A stretch of 64,000 nt of DNA from Streptomyces sp. VRA16 Mangrove soil (GTDB lineage: Bacteria; Actinomycetota; Actinomycetes; Streptomycetales; Streptomycetaceae), in NCBI RefSeq assembly GCF_017377775.1, contig NZ_JAFVLN010000008.1, positions 186,001-250,000 on the forward strand, written 5' to 3'. Made by a program: the position numbers and the translations under genes. The number at the start of each line of letters is the position of its first letter. The stretch's first letter is position 1. Shown here piece after piece: positions 49,062-57,344 of the stretch. Under the pieces are notes generated by a model. That model had not been told where the DNA came from. It saw nothing but the letters and a program-made list of their open reading frames with translations, and ran no database searches.

Positions 49062-49798
49062 GTGTCGATCGCTTCGGTCGCAGTCATGCCGTCCATGTGT
49101 GGCACGGCCGGGTTCCCGACGTCCCCGACCCGGACGACGTCGCGCTGCTCGACGCCGCCGAACTGCGCACGTACCAGGGCCGCAGCGCGCCGTTTGACGG
49201 CCACTACGCGGGGGCGCACGCCGCGGTGCGCCGGATTCTGGCCGATCAGTACCTCGGCTGCCCGCCGTCCGCGATCCGGTTCGGCCGGCACGCGTGCCCG
49301 CGGTGCGCCGACGCCACGCACGGCCGGCCCCGGGTCGTCGCGCCCGCCACCCGGCTCGACTTCAGCCTCTCCCGGTCCGGGGCGTACTGGCTGCTCGCGG
49401 TCACCGCGGGCGGCCAGGTGGGCATCGACCTGGAGGTCCACGGCGGGCTCGACCTCGCCGGGATGGCCGAAGTCGCCCTGTCCGCGGGCGAGTTGGCGGC
49501 TCTCGACACCCTCGGGAGCGAGCCGGAGCGGGAGGCGTTCTTCCTGCGCTCCTGGACCCGCAAGGAGGCGATCCTCAAGGCGGCCGGCATCGGGATCGTG
49601 GCCGAGCTGCGCAGTCTGGACGTCTCGCCCCAGCGGGACGGCCAGGTCAGCGTGGCCTGCACCGACCCGGCGGTCCGCGGCGTCTGGCGCGTCGAGGACC
49701 TTCCTCTGGGCCCCGGCCTGTCGGCGGCCGTGGCCCGCAGGCACGGGGATCCGGGTCCGGTGCTGCTCCGTTCGTCGACGGCGGCGCTCGCCGCCTGA
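49025..49798 (+). CDS. Sfp-type 4'-phosphopantetheinyl transferase
   Basis: 257 residues. VGIDLEVHG holds the Mg-binding Asp/Glu pair and SWTRKEAILKA the WxxKEA motif; DFSLSRSG is the usual substrate-binding segment. A CPRCADATHGRP element replaces the more common CGxxHGKP. It should convert the NRPS T domains and the free PCP to holo forms. Start follows the second copy of the duplicated leader, with AAGGAG 7 nt upstream. Convergent with the SARP gene. Confidence 0.93.
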   Translation: MITARHTPGAGNGVDRFGRSHAVHVWHGRVPDVPDPDDVALLDAAELRTYQGRSAPFDGHYAGAHAAVRRILADQYLGCPPSAIRFGRHACPRCADATHGRPRVVAPATRLDFSLSRSGAYWLLAVTAGGQVGIDLEVHGGLDLAGMAEVALSAGELAALDTLGSEPEREAFFLRSWTRKEAILKAAGIGIVAELRSLDVSPQRDGQVSVACTDPAVRGVWRVEDLPLGPGLSAAVARRHGDPGPVLLRSSTAALAA

Positions 49799-49839
49799 AG
49801 GGCGGCGCAGCGCCACGGGGGCGGGGCTCCTGGTGATCC

Positions 49840-50616
49840 TCACGCGGTGACCATGAGCCCACCCCTCCCCGGCAGGGCGGGCTCGAGCCCTTCCTCCAGG
49901 ATCGTCTGGTGCGCTCCGCGCAGGGCGGGACCGGGGTCGACCCCCAGTTGGTCGCGGAGCAGCCGGCAGCCCTCGCGGAACGTGTCGAACGCCTCCGCCT
50001 GCCGGTCGCTCCGATGCAGGGCGATCATCAGCTTCGCCCGGAAGGTCTCCCGCAGCGGGTGCGCGGCGACCAGTTGGGAGAGCTCCCCGACGAGCGCGTG
50101 GTGCCGGCCGAGGCGCAGCTCGGCCTCTATGCGGCTCTCCAGCACCTCCATCCGGGCCAGGTCGATACGGGACCGCTCGTTGTCGATCAGCGCATCGGTG
50201 ACGCCGGTGAGCGTGGGGCCGCTCCACAGGTCGAGCGCGGTGCGGAAGCGCGCCGCGGCGCCGGCCACGTCCCCGGCCCCCATCAGCGTCTGGCCCTCCT
50301 TGGACAGGCGGTAGAAGTCCTCCAGGTCGAAGCGGGCGCCCGCCCGCTCGATCCGGTAGCCGCGCCCGCAGCGGGTGATCGTGACGCCGTTGCCGAAGTG
50401 ACCGCGCAGACGCGAGGCGTAGGTGTAGATCTGGGCCTGGTACGTGGCCGGGGGCTTGCGCTCCCAGAGCACCGAGCCGAGATCCGCATCGGAGACGACC
50501 CAGCCGTCGGCCAGCAGGAGGGTCGCCAGGATGGTCCGTTGCTTGCAGCCGCCGAGCGAGGCTTCCACTCCTGCGTACCGCATTCCGACGGGCCCGAGAA
50601 CACAGAACTCATACAT
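49840..50616 (-). CDS. SARP-family transcriptional activator
   Basis: 258 residues: an OmpR-like winged-helix domain (about 1-95, with GCKQRTILATLLLADGWVVS and TYASRLRGHFGNGVTI) followed by a bacterial transcriptional activation domain (about 95-250, with LVAAHPLRETFRAKLMIALHRS). Small SARPs of this build activate antibiotic genes by binding heptamer direct repeats at an 11-bp period, which occur at five promoter regions in this window. It is therefore the best candidate for pathway activator of the NRPS part. Convergent to the PPTase gene, divergent from the YcaO block. Confidence 0.93.
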   Translation of the reverse strand: MYEFCVLGPVGMRYAGVEASLGGCKQRTILATLLLADGWVVSDADLGSVLWERKPPATYQAQIYTYASRLRGHFGNGVTITRCGRGYRIERAGARFDLEDFYRLSKEGQTLMGAGDVAGAAARFRTALDLWSGPTLTGVTDALIDNERSRIDLARMEVLESRIEAELRLGRHHALVGELSQLVAAHPLRETFRAKLMIALHRSDRQAEAFDTFREGCRLLRDQLGVDPGPALRGAHQTILEEGLEPALPGRGGLMVTA

Positions 50617-50908
50617 GACCGGCTGTCAGCTCCCATCCAGGTCGACTGGCCTGATTCCCCCGGGACCAGCCCCGGTGTAGCGAGAGTGCCAAGCCGGCGG
50701 GGTCCGCGCCCAGTGCGTCGATACCGAACCGCGGGTGCATCCGTCAGGGTCCGGGACGTGAAAAATGCACATGCCGGGACGTGCTCGGGACACGGCATGA
50801 AAAGTTCACCCCAGGGTGGTGATTCCGGCACTGTGTGCGCTTGCCCCGACTTCGCAAAATCTTCCCCGTACTCAATGAGTCGTCACTGTGATGAAGGGGT
50901 CGATCAGA
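50617..50908. promoter_or_regulatory. Divergent regulatory region between the SARP and precursor/YcaO genes
   Basis: 292 bp without a gene. It holds two copies of CCGGGACGTG (50751-50760 and 50774-50783, 23 bp apart) and the inverted repeat at 50793-50812. More A/T-rich than its neighbours near 50850-50900. No SARP-type ATAG repeat is visible. Confidence 0.6.
50793..50812. promoter_or_regulatory. Inverted-repeat operator TGAA-N3-TTCA, copy 1
   Basis: CGGCATGAAAAGTTCACCCC. It differs at three central positions from 56301-56320. The core TGAA AAG TTCA is a perfect inverted repeat. It lies about 105 bp before the precursor ATG and 180 bp before the SARP ATG. The DesR-like regulator encoded nearby is a candidate binder; this is inference. 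Confidence 0.5.
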
Positions 50909-51079
50909 ATGAACCCGAACTCCGCACAACCCGCCACGCTCTCGCACATACCGGCCGACATGGCGTCGGGCGCCCAGCTCGTGATCGAGAACCTGGACGT
51001 TCCGGCCGACCAGGACGGCGTGCTGTTCACCGTCACCTACGCGCTCGCCGTTCCGGCGCTGGTGGACTCTGTCGCATGA
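50909..51079 (+). CDS. Candidate RiPP precursor peptide (56 aa, no Cys)
   Basis: 56 residues from the ATG at 50909 (AAGGGG about 11 nt upstream; an ATG at 50888 would add 7 residues). The N-terminal part is rich in polar and acidic residues with VIENLDVPADQDG, reminiscent of RiPP leader peptides that carry an x-LD-x recognition element; the C-terminus FTVTYALAVPALVDSVA is hydrophobic. It has no cysteine and very few Ser/Thr, unusual for an azoline substrate. Its stop overlaps the YcaO start (ATGA), the strongest reason to call it a precursor. It could instead be a small accessory protein. Confidence 0.55.
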   Translation: MNPNSAQPATLSHIPADMASGAQLVIENLDVPADQDGVLFTVTYALAVPALVDSVA

Positions 51080-53346
51080 CCTCCGGGGGCAGACACGGCG
51101 CAAGCACCGGGTTCATCGGCTTCAAGAGCCACTTTCAGGTCACGGTGGTGCCCGGGGAGGCCGCCTACCTGTTCTCCCAGCTCGGTGTCACGGCGCTGCG
51201 GGGGCGCTCCGCGGAGGTGCTCGCACCCCTGCTCGACGGGACCAGGGACCGGCAGGCGGTGCTGCGCGAAGCCGCCTCGGCCCTGGAGCCCGCCGCGGCC
51301 GGGGCGGCCCTCGCCGCACTGGAGTCGGCGGGGCTGCTGCGGCTGCGCAACGCCACGGCGCTCCCCGACGCCGAGGCGTACTGGGATCTCGCCGGGCTCG
51401 ACGGCGGCAGGGCCGCCCACGAGGTGGCGGCCGCCCAGGTGCGGGTGGTGGCGCTGCCCGGCACCGATCCGGCCCGGCTGCACACGGCGTTGACGGAGTC
51501 CGGGATCCGGGTCGCGGCGGCCGGCGAGGAGGCCGCCTTCGCCCTCGTGCTCTGCGCGGACTATCTCGACCCGGCGCTCGGCCCCGTCAACGCCGCGCTG
51601 CGCGCCGAGGGTCTGCCCTGGCTACTGGCCCGCACCGGCGGCGCCGACCCGTGGGTGGGGCCGGTGTTCCGGCCGGACGCCGGGCCCTGCTGGGCCTGTC
51701 TCGCGCCCCGGCTCCGCGGGCACCGCCGCTCCGAGGCGGTGCTCCAGCGCCACCTCGGGCTCGAAGGACCGGTCGGCAGGCCGGCCGCCGGGCTGCCCGC
51801 CGGGGCGTCGGCGGCCGCCCAACTGGCCGCGCTGGAGACGGCGAAGTGGCTGGCCGGGATCCGCAATCCCGGCCAGAGCGCGGTGCACGTCCTGGACACG
51901 CTGCGGCTCACCACGGACGCGCACCCGGTGGCGACACTGCCGCAGTGCCCGGTCTGCGGCGATCCGGAGCTGGTCGCCCGGCAGGTGCGCGCCCGCTTCG
52001 TACCGGCATCCAGGCCCAAGGCCGAACAGGACTCCGGCGGCCACCGGGCGCTCACCCCGCAGCAGATGCTCGACCGCTACGGCCACCTGGTCGATCCGGT
52101 CACCGGCATCATCAAGGAGATCAACCGGGCCCGTAACTGCCCGGACTTCATGGAGTGCTACCTCTCGGGCCAGAATCTGGCCATGGGCGCCGCCTCCCTG
52201 GCCGGCCTGCGGGCCGGCCTGCGCGCGCTCAGCGGCGGCAAGGGCGTCACCGAGACCGACGCCAGGACCAGCGCGCTGTGCGAGGCGGTCGAGCGCTACA
52301 GCGGCACCCGGCACGGCGACGAACCGGTGGTGGTGGACAGCTACCGCGCGCTCGGGCCGGTCGCCGTGCATCCGCGCGAGTGCCAGCTGTACGCCGACCG
52401 GCAGGTGCGCGACCGGGACACGTGGAACGCGGCCGGCTCCTGGCTGACCCACGTCCCCGAGCCGTTCGACGAGGACCGCCCCACCGAGTGGACGCCGGTG
52501 TGGTCGCTGACCGGCGACACCCAGCGGCTGCTGCCCACTTCGATGCTCTACTTCAGCCAGGGCCCGGCCCCCGACGGCCTGTCCGCCGACTCCAACGGCA
52601 ACGCCGCGGGCAGCAGTCCCGAGGACGCGCTGCTCCAGGGTTTCCTGGAACTGGTGGAGCGGGACGCCGTGGCCCTGTGGTGGTACAACCGGCTGCGCCA
52701 GCCGGCCGTGGACCTGGACCGCGCGGACGACCCCTACGTCGACCGGGTGCGCGCCGGCTGCCGGCGGGCCGGACGCGAGGTGTGGGCGCTCGATCTCACC
52801 TCCGACTTCGGCATCCCGGTGGTCGCCGCGCTCTCCCGGCGCATCGACTCTCCTGTGGAAGAAGTCGTGTTCGGATTCGGCGCGCACTTCGACCCGCGGA
52901 TCGCACTGCGCAGGGCGCTCTCCGAAATGGGCCAGTTGCTGCCCGCTGTCGCTCCCGGGCGCAACGGCAGCGAATACGCCATCTCCGATCCGGAACCGGT
53001 GCGCTGGTGGCGAAAAGCGACCGTCGCTAATCAGCCATATCTGGCTCCGGATCCGGATGCCGAGCCTGACCCGGTGTTCCGCAACCGCTTCACGCCACGC
53101 ACCGATCTGCGCGACGATGTGACGGCGGTCACCGAACTGGTCCGTGAAAGGGGCATGGAACTGCTGGTGCTCGATCAGACACGTCCGGACCTGCGGCTAT
53201 CCGTGGTGAAGGTGATCGTGCCCGGGATGCGTCACTTCTGGCCACGGTTCGCGGACGGTCGGCTCTTCGATGTCCCGGTCGCTCAGGGACGGCTCTCCGA
53301 GCCGACGCGCTACGCCGATCTGAACCCCATACCTGTGTTCGTATAG
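51076..53346 (+). CDS. Fused E1-like/YcaO azoline cyclodehydratase (TOMM C-D fusion)
   Basis: 756 residues. The N-terminal half (about 1-320) looks like the Ocin-ThiF/leader-binding partner protein: a winged-helix start, then two zinc-type CxxC pairs (CWACLAPRL and CPVCGDPE). The C-terminal YcaO domain has the ATP/Mg-binding segments ALCEAVERYSG and FLELVERDAVALWW. It ends NPIPVFV, close to the PxPxP tail of cyclodehydratases. Such proteins use ATP to cyclise Cys/Ser/Thr of a bound peptide to azolines. Start chosen at the ATG overlapping the precursor stop. No TfuA and no separate oxidase are nearby; an amide-backbone reaction other than azoline formation cannot be excluded. Confidence 0.9.
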   Translation: MTSGGRHGASTGFIGFKSHFQVTVVPGEAAYLFSQLGVTALRGRSAEVLAPLLDGTRDRQAVLREAASALEPAAAGAALAALESAGLLRLRNATALPDAEAYWDLAGLDGGRAAHEVAAAQVRVVALPGTDPARLHTALTESGIRVAAAGEEAAFALVLCADYLDPALGPVNAALRAEGLPWLLARTGGADPWVGPVFRPDAGPCWACLAPRLRGHRRSEAVLQRHLGLEGPVGRPAAGLPAGASAAAQLAALETAKWLAGIRNPGQSAVHVLDTLRLTTDAHPVATLPQCPVCGDPELVARQVRARFVPASRPKAEQDSGGHRALTPQQMLDRYGHLVDPVTGIIKEINRARNCPDFMECYLSGQNLAMGAASLAGLRAGLRALSGGKGVTETDARTSALCEAVERYSGTRHGDEPVVVDSYRALGPVAVHPRECQLYADRQVRDRDTWNAAGSWLTHVPEPFDEDRPTEWTPVWSLTGDTQRLLPTSMLYFSQGPAPDGLSADSNGNAAGSSPEDALLQGFLELVERDAVALWWYNRLRQPAVDLDRADDPYVDRVRAGCRRAGREVWALDLTSDFGIPVVAALSRRIDSPVEEVVFGFGAHFDPRIALRRALSEMGQLLPAVAPGRNGSEYAISDPEPVRWWRKATVANQPYLAPDPDAEPDPVFRNRFTPRTDLRDDVTAVTELVRERGMELLVLDQTRPDLRLSVVKVIVPGMRHFWPRFADGRLFDVPVAQGRLSEPTRYADLNPIPVFV

Positions 53347-53382
53347 CCCGCCACATCGGAGCGCTCGGCCCTGCCTTGACCT

Positions 53383-54669
53383 ATGATCTCAGTGCGCTTA
53401 GACCCGTGGGCGAGCGAGGGGGCCAGAAGATTGATATCGGCACAGCAGGGTCCGGAGCACACGAATGCCGGACCCGTCGATTTTCCGGAACAGACGGACG
53501 ACTTGCCGCACTTGGGGCACTCCGAACCTCCCGCACCCCGTCTCGCCCGAGCCATTCTGCTCGCCGCACTGTGCAGCTTTTTGGTCATCGCCATGCTCAA
53601 TGTCCTCGCCGCCAAACTGAGCGTCGGCATGAGCGCGTTGGCGCTGATCTGCCTGTGCGCCATCTTCGGGCTGCAACTCAGGCACTCGCGCTCCGATGCG
53701 GTCCGGGCCCCCAGGTGGCAGAAGGTCGTCACCCTGGGGGCCCAGACCCTGCTCACCTATTTACCCATCCTGCTCTTCCAGGCTCAGTGGGGCGGCATGG
53801 CCGGCTTTCTCGCCGGTTCGCTGCTGCTCCTGCTGCCCGCCCGGATCGCCTGGCCCTCGTACGCGGCCGTGGGCCTGTCGATGCTGCTGCCTCCGCTCCT
53901 CAACGGCCTGTCGCTGCTGGACAGTTTCTATCTGTGCCAGTCCACGCTGCTCACCGGCGTGATCGTGTTCGGCCTCACCCGGCTCGCCGATCTGGTGCAC
54001 GTCCTGCACGACACGCGGGGCCGGCTCGCCCGGATGGCCGTCACCAAGGAACGGCTGCGCTTCGCCCGCGACCTGCACGACCTTCTCGGCTACAGCCTCT
54101 CCGCCATCACGCTGAAGAGCGAGCTCATTCACCGTCTGCTCCCAGGTAATTCACAGCGTGCTCTCACGGAAATTCGCGAAGTCCTCGCCATTTCCCGGCA
54201 GTCGCTCGCCGACGTGCGCACCGTCGCCAGCGGCATGCGCGACATGTCCCTCGCGGAGGAGATCAACGCCGCCGAGGGGCTGCTGGTCGCCGCGGACATC
54301 AACACCCGCGTCACGCTGCGGCAGGGCAGCATGAGCCAGCAGGTCAGCACCGTCCTCGCGGCCGTCCTGCGCGAGGCGATCACCAACCTGCTGCGGCACT
54401 CCAAGGCCGACAGCTGTGTGATCGAGGCCGTGCAGGAGGGTGGCCGGGTCCGGCTGGTCGTGGAGAACAACGGCGCGCAGCCGGACTACCGGGACCCGTC
54501 CGCGCACAGCGGCAGCGGCCTGGGCAACCTCACGTCCAGGATGCGCGAGATCTCCGGGGACCTGCGCACCGAGCGCGGCCCCGACGACACCTTCCGGCTC
54601 ATCGCCGAGACCCCCGCCTTCCCCGAACGTCGCCAGTCCTCCGCCGACGCCATGGCCCCGGCCGCCTGA
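53383..54669 (+). CDS. DesK/NarX-type membrane histidine kinase with TTA codons
   Basis: 428 residues: about six hydrophobic segments (60-205), then HisKA_3 with the phospho-acceptor His in RFARDLHDLLGYSLS, and an HATPase domain with LREAITNLLRHSKA and GSGLGNLTSRM. TTA leucine codons lie at 53398 (codon 6 with this start) and 53761 (codon 127, certain), so translation should depend on the rare bldA tRNA in Streptomyces. The start is uncertain: a TTG at 53431 would drop 16 residues including the first TTA. Follows the YcaO gene by 36 bp; pairs with the response regulator 32 bp downstream. Confidence 0.9.
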   Translation: MISVRLDPWASEGARRLISAQQGPEHTNAGPVDFPEQTDDLPHLGHSEPPAPRLARAILLAALCSFLVIAMLNVLAAKLSVGMSALALICLCAIFGLQLRHSRSDAVRAPRWQKVVTLGAQTLLTYLPILLFQAQWGGMAGFLAGSLLLLLPARIAWPSYAAVGLSMLLPPLLNGLSLLDSFYLCQSTLLTGVIVFGLTRLADLVHVLHDTRGRLARMAVTKERLRFARDLHDLLGYSLSAITLKSELIHRLLPGNSQRALTEIREVLAISRQSLADVRTVASGMRDMSLAEEINAAEGLLVAADINTRVTLRQGSMSQQVSTVLAAVLREAITNLLRHSKADSCVIEAVQEGGRVRLVVENNGAQPDYRDPSAHSGSGLGNLTSRMREISGDLRTERGPDDTFRLIAETPAFPERRQSSADAMAPAA

Positions 54670-54701
54670 GCAGCGGCCCACCTTCCGAAGGAGATCCGTA
54701 C

Positions 54702-55313
54702 GTGGCCATCCGCCTCCTCCTGGCCGAGGACATGCACATGGTGCGCGGCGCTCTGGTCGCCCTGCTCAGCCTGGAGAGCGACCTCGAGGTGGTCGCGGAA
54801 CTGGCGCGCGGCGACGAGATCGTGCCCACCGCGCTCGCGTGCCGCCCCGATGTCGCGGTCATCGACATCGACCTGCCGGGCCTCGACGGCCTCAACGCCG
54901 CGGCCCGGCTGCGGGAGAAGCTGCCCGAGTGCCGGACGCTGATCCTCACCAGCCTGGGCCGCCCCGGCACGGTGCGCCGCGCGCTCACCGCGCAGGTCAA
55001 CGGCTATCTGCTCAAGGACGCCCCGCCGCACGAACTGGCGGACGCGATCCGCCGGGTGGTGGCCGGCCAGCGCGTCATCGACCCGCAGCTCGCCCTGGAC
55101 GTGTGGGGCGCGGCGGAGAACCCGATGACCGAGCGGGAGACCGAGGTGCTGCGGCTGGCGGCGGAGGGCCTGGAGGCCGGGGAGATCGCCAAGCAGCTTC
55201 AGCTGGCCCACGGGACGGTGCGCAACTACCTCACCTCGGTGGTGACGAAGCTCCTGGCCCGCAACCGGGTGGACGCGATCCGGATCGCCCGGGACGCGGG
55301 GTGGCTGCCGTAG
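54702..55313 (+). CDS. NarL/DesR-family response regulator
   Basis: 203 residues. Receiver domain with acidic pocket LLLAEDMH, phospho-acceptor Asp in VAVIDIDLPG, and Lys in YLLKDAPP. LuxR-type helix-turn-helix with MTERETEVLRLAAEGL and AKQLQLAHGTVRNYLTSVVTKL. GTG start with GAAGGAG upstream. Its last codons and stop form the first unit of the 31-bp tandem array. Partner of the preceding kinase. Confidence 0.93.
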   Translation: MAIRLLLAEDMHMVRGALVALLSLESDLEVVAELARGDEIVPTALACRPDVAVIDIDLPGLDGLNAAARLREKLPECRTLILTSLGRPGTVRRALTAQVNGYLLKDAPPHELADAIRRVVAGQRVIDPQLALDVWGAAENPMTERETEVLRLAAEGLEAGEIAKQLQLAHGTVRNYLTSVVTKLLARNRVDAIRIARDAGWLP

Positions 55314-55455
55314 CGGGTGCCGTGCGGGCGGGTGGCTGCCGTAACGGGTGCCGTGCGGGCGGGTGGCTGCCGTAGCGGGTGCCGTGCGGGCGGGTGGCTG
55401 CCGTAACGGGTGCCGTGCGGGCGGGTGGCTGCCGTAGCGGGTGCCGTGCGGGCGG
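55301..55455. repeat. Five tandem 31-bp repeats derived from the regulator's 3' end
   Basis: Units begin at 55301, 55332, 55363, 55394 and 55425 with GTGGCTGCCGTA; a degenerate sixth follows to about 55480. Units alternate GTAGCG and GTAACG, so the array is also 2.5 copies of a 62-bp unit. The first unit contains the final Trp-Leu-Pro codons and the stop of the response regulator. There are no spacers, so it is not CRISPR. Confidence 0.9.
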
Positions 55456-55486
55456 GTGCCGCGCCGTGGCGGGTGCTGACGAGGGG

Positions 55487-56194
55487 TCAGGCCCGCTCGC
55501 CGGATCTGGCCCGGTCGAGGAGTTGCGGGCGCGGCCGGTCGTCCTCCGCCTTGGTGGCCATGCCGGCCGCCGCGAGATAGGCCAGGATCCGCTCGGTCAC
55601 CCCCGCGGGCAGCGCCAGCGCGGCCGACGCCTGGTCCGGGGTGACCGGCCACACCAGCAGCCCGAGCACCCACACCGCTTCGGGGCGGTGCACCTGTACG
55701 CGGTACGAGGCGTCGGGCGCCTGTACGCAGACGCCGTCGCGGCCGACGGAGATCGAGACCCCGCCCGGCAGCCGCACCAACTCCCGCCCCGGCAGCGGCG
55801 CGAGAGCGAAGTGCGCGACCGGGGACACCGGCATCGCCGAGAGCAGTGGCCCGCTCAGATCGTCGATGCCCAGGGTCCGGACGATGAGGTGCGACAGCCG
55901 CTCCAGCTGGAGCAGCAGACAGGGTCCTTCGCCGTGCTCCGCCGTCGTCTGCCCCGCGGTGCCCGGCGCCCCGTCCGCCTCGGGTTCGAGGTCCGGTTCG
56001 AGGTTCGCGAGCCGCACCGGGCCCAACTCCATGCGGCGCAGGGCCTCTTCGAACGTGGGATGCGGGGCGGAGACCCGTTCTCTCCCCCACGGTCCCGCGA
56101 GCACCAGCTCGCCCTCCCGCTCGCCCTGCTCGACGACCACGTCCTCAGCCAGTGACCATAGGTCGACGGTGCGACCGTCGACATCGTCCGGCAT
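55487..56194 (-). CDS. Stand-alone N-terminal domain of a SagB/TOMM dehydrogenase-like protein
   Basis: 235 residues. LVLAGPWGRERVSAPHPTFEEALRRMELGPVRL, LERLSHLIVRTL, SAMPVSP and a C-terminal wHTH-like LPAGVTERILAYLAAAGM resemble the N-terminal part of actinobacterial SagB-family NADH oxidases found with azole RiPPs. Those proteins continue into an FMN-binding nitroreductase domain; this one stops at an ordinary TGA with no trace of that domain downstream, where the 31-bp repeats begin. AGGAGG lies 7 nt before the ATG. It shares the inverted-repeat operator with the YcaO block, so it may act as a peptide-binding partner rather than an oxidase. Confidence in the family is moderate. Confidence 0.65.
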   Translation of the reverse strand: MPDDVDGRTVDLWSLAEDVVVEQGEREGELVLAGPWGRERVSAPHPTFEEALRRMELGPVRLANLEPDLEPEADGAPGTAGQTTAEHGEGPCLLLQLERLSHLIVRTLGIDDLSGPLLSAMPVSPVAHFALAPLPGRELVRLPGGVSISVGRDGVCVQAPDASYRVQVHRPEAVWVLGLLVWPVTPDQASAALALPAGVTERILAYLAAAGMATKAEDDRPRPQLLDRARSGERA

Positions 56195-56566
56195 GGAAGC
56201 CTCCTCCTGACCCCTTTCGCGCGAACGCCGAGCGGCGTTCACCGTGCGTCTCGATTGTGGCCGCGCACCAGTTCCGCAGAAACCGATCCCCTCACAGGCT
56301 CGGCATGAAGTTTTCACCCCCCGGACCCCGGGGCCCCCGAGGGGCCCGACGGCCCGTCCCCTAGGGGGTGTTCGCGGGAGGTCCGGCCCGTGACGGCGCG
56401 CTCCGGCCCGTCCCCGCAGGAAGATGCAGCGGCCACACACCCGCGCGCGACACGGACAGCGAACCCCTGCCCATGGGTCGCGCGGGGCTCCCCTACGGCC
56501 CGCCTCCGGGTGTGGTCAGGGTTGAACCCGATGGTCCGGAGTGTCCCGCTCCGCGACGGTGGATCC
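56195..56566. promoter_or_regulatory. Intergenic region with operator-like inverted repeat
   Basis: 372 bp, divergent promoters for the SagB-like gene and the membrane protein gene. It holds the inverted repeat at 56301-56320 and a short GGGGCCCCCGAGGGGCCC palindromic stretch just after it. I see no gene in it. Confidence 0.55.
56301..56320. promoter_or_regulatory. Inverted-repeat operator TGAA-N3-TTCA, copy 2
   Basis: CGGCATGAAGTTTTCACCCC, 17 of 20 positions identical to 50793-50812. About 115 bp before the ATG of the SagB-like gene. A looser relative, GCGAAGTTTTCGC, occurs near 57262 ahead of the phospholipase gene. Confidence 0.5.
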
Positions 56567-57175
56567 ATGACAAAGACAGCGCGCACCCCCCGCCGCCTCG
56601 CCGTCCTGATCCCCGTCCTGCTGCTCTGGTACGGCGTGCTGCGCCTGATCGACGGCATGGACGGGGAGCACGGTCCCGGCCTGGCGTGGAACCTCGGACA
56701 CGTGAGTTTCCTGGGCGCTTTCGTCCTCCTGGGCGCCTTAGTCGTGGCGCTGCGGCGTCTGGTCCCCGAGACCACCGCGCGAAGGCGCGCCGTCGCCGAC
56801 ACCGCCATGGTCGCCGGTCTCTCGGGGGCCGTCTGCTTCCTGTGGGTCATCCTCGGCGACCTCAGCCCGGCCCTCTCGGACGCCGCCCCGCTCCCCGCCC
56901 CGCTGCAGCTCGCCGGCCCGCTCGCCTTCCAGGGCGGCCTGCTGACGCTCCTGACGCTGCTGGCGACCGCCCGCCCGCGGCGACTCCCGGTCCGCACCCC
57001 GGTCCTGACCTTCGTCGCGTTCGCCCTGATCACGGTCAACCTGGACCTGCTCCCGGTGGCGGCCCTCACCCTGCTGGCCGCCCTCGCCCCGCTGACCTCG
57101 CTGCGCCCCGCCCCCGACTCCGGGGCCCGGCAGGAGAAGCGGGACACCGCCCGGACGCAGCTCGAACGCCGCTGA
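56567..57175 (+). CDS. Small integral membrane protein, function unknown
   Basis: 202 residues with about six hydrophobic segments separated by short charged loops, and a basic, Arg-rich C-terminal tail. I recognise no family motif. One TTA leucine codon occurs at 56738 (codon 58), so expression may depend on bldA, like the nearby histidine kinase. Start is the ATG before TKTARTPRRL; the upstream GTGGATCC offers only a poor ribosome binding site. Transcribed away from the SagB-like gene. Confidence 0.65.
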   Translation: MTKTARTPRRLAVLIPVLLLWYGVLRLIDGMDGEHGPGLAWNLGHVSFLGAFVLLGALVVALRRLVPETTARRRAVADTAMVAGLSGAVCFLWVILGDLSPALSDAAPLPAPLQLAGPLAFQGGLLTLLTLLATARPRRLPVRTPVLTFVAFALITVNLDLLPVAALTLLAALAPLTSLRPAPDSGARQEKRDTARTQLERR

Positions 57176-57344
57176 CAGCTGACAGCTGACATCGGGACCC
57201 TTCCCCCGGACCACCGGCAGGTGATCCGGGGCGCGCCGCGCACAGCGCGGTATATCCTCCGCGAAGTTTTCGCATAACCGGTCCTTCCAGTCTTGGGCCT
57301 GCCGCGCCGGGAGACACCCGGCGCCCGCCCGCTGGAGGACTCAG

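Noticed and set aside
55301..55455. 31-bp repeats as a CRISPR array
   Set aside because: Units are contiguous with no spacers and derive from the adjacent gene; no cas genes are present.
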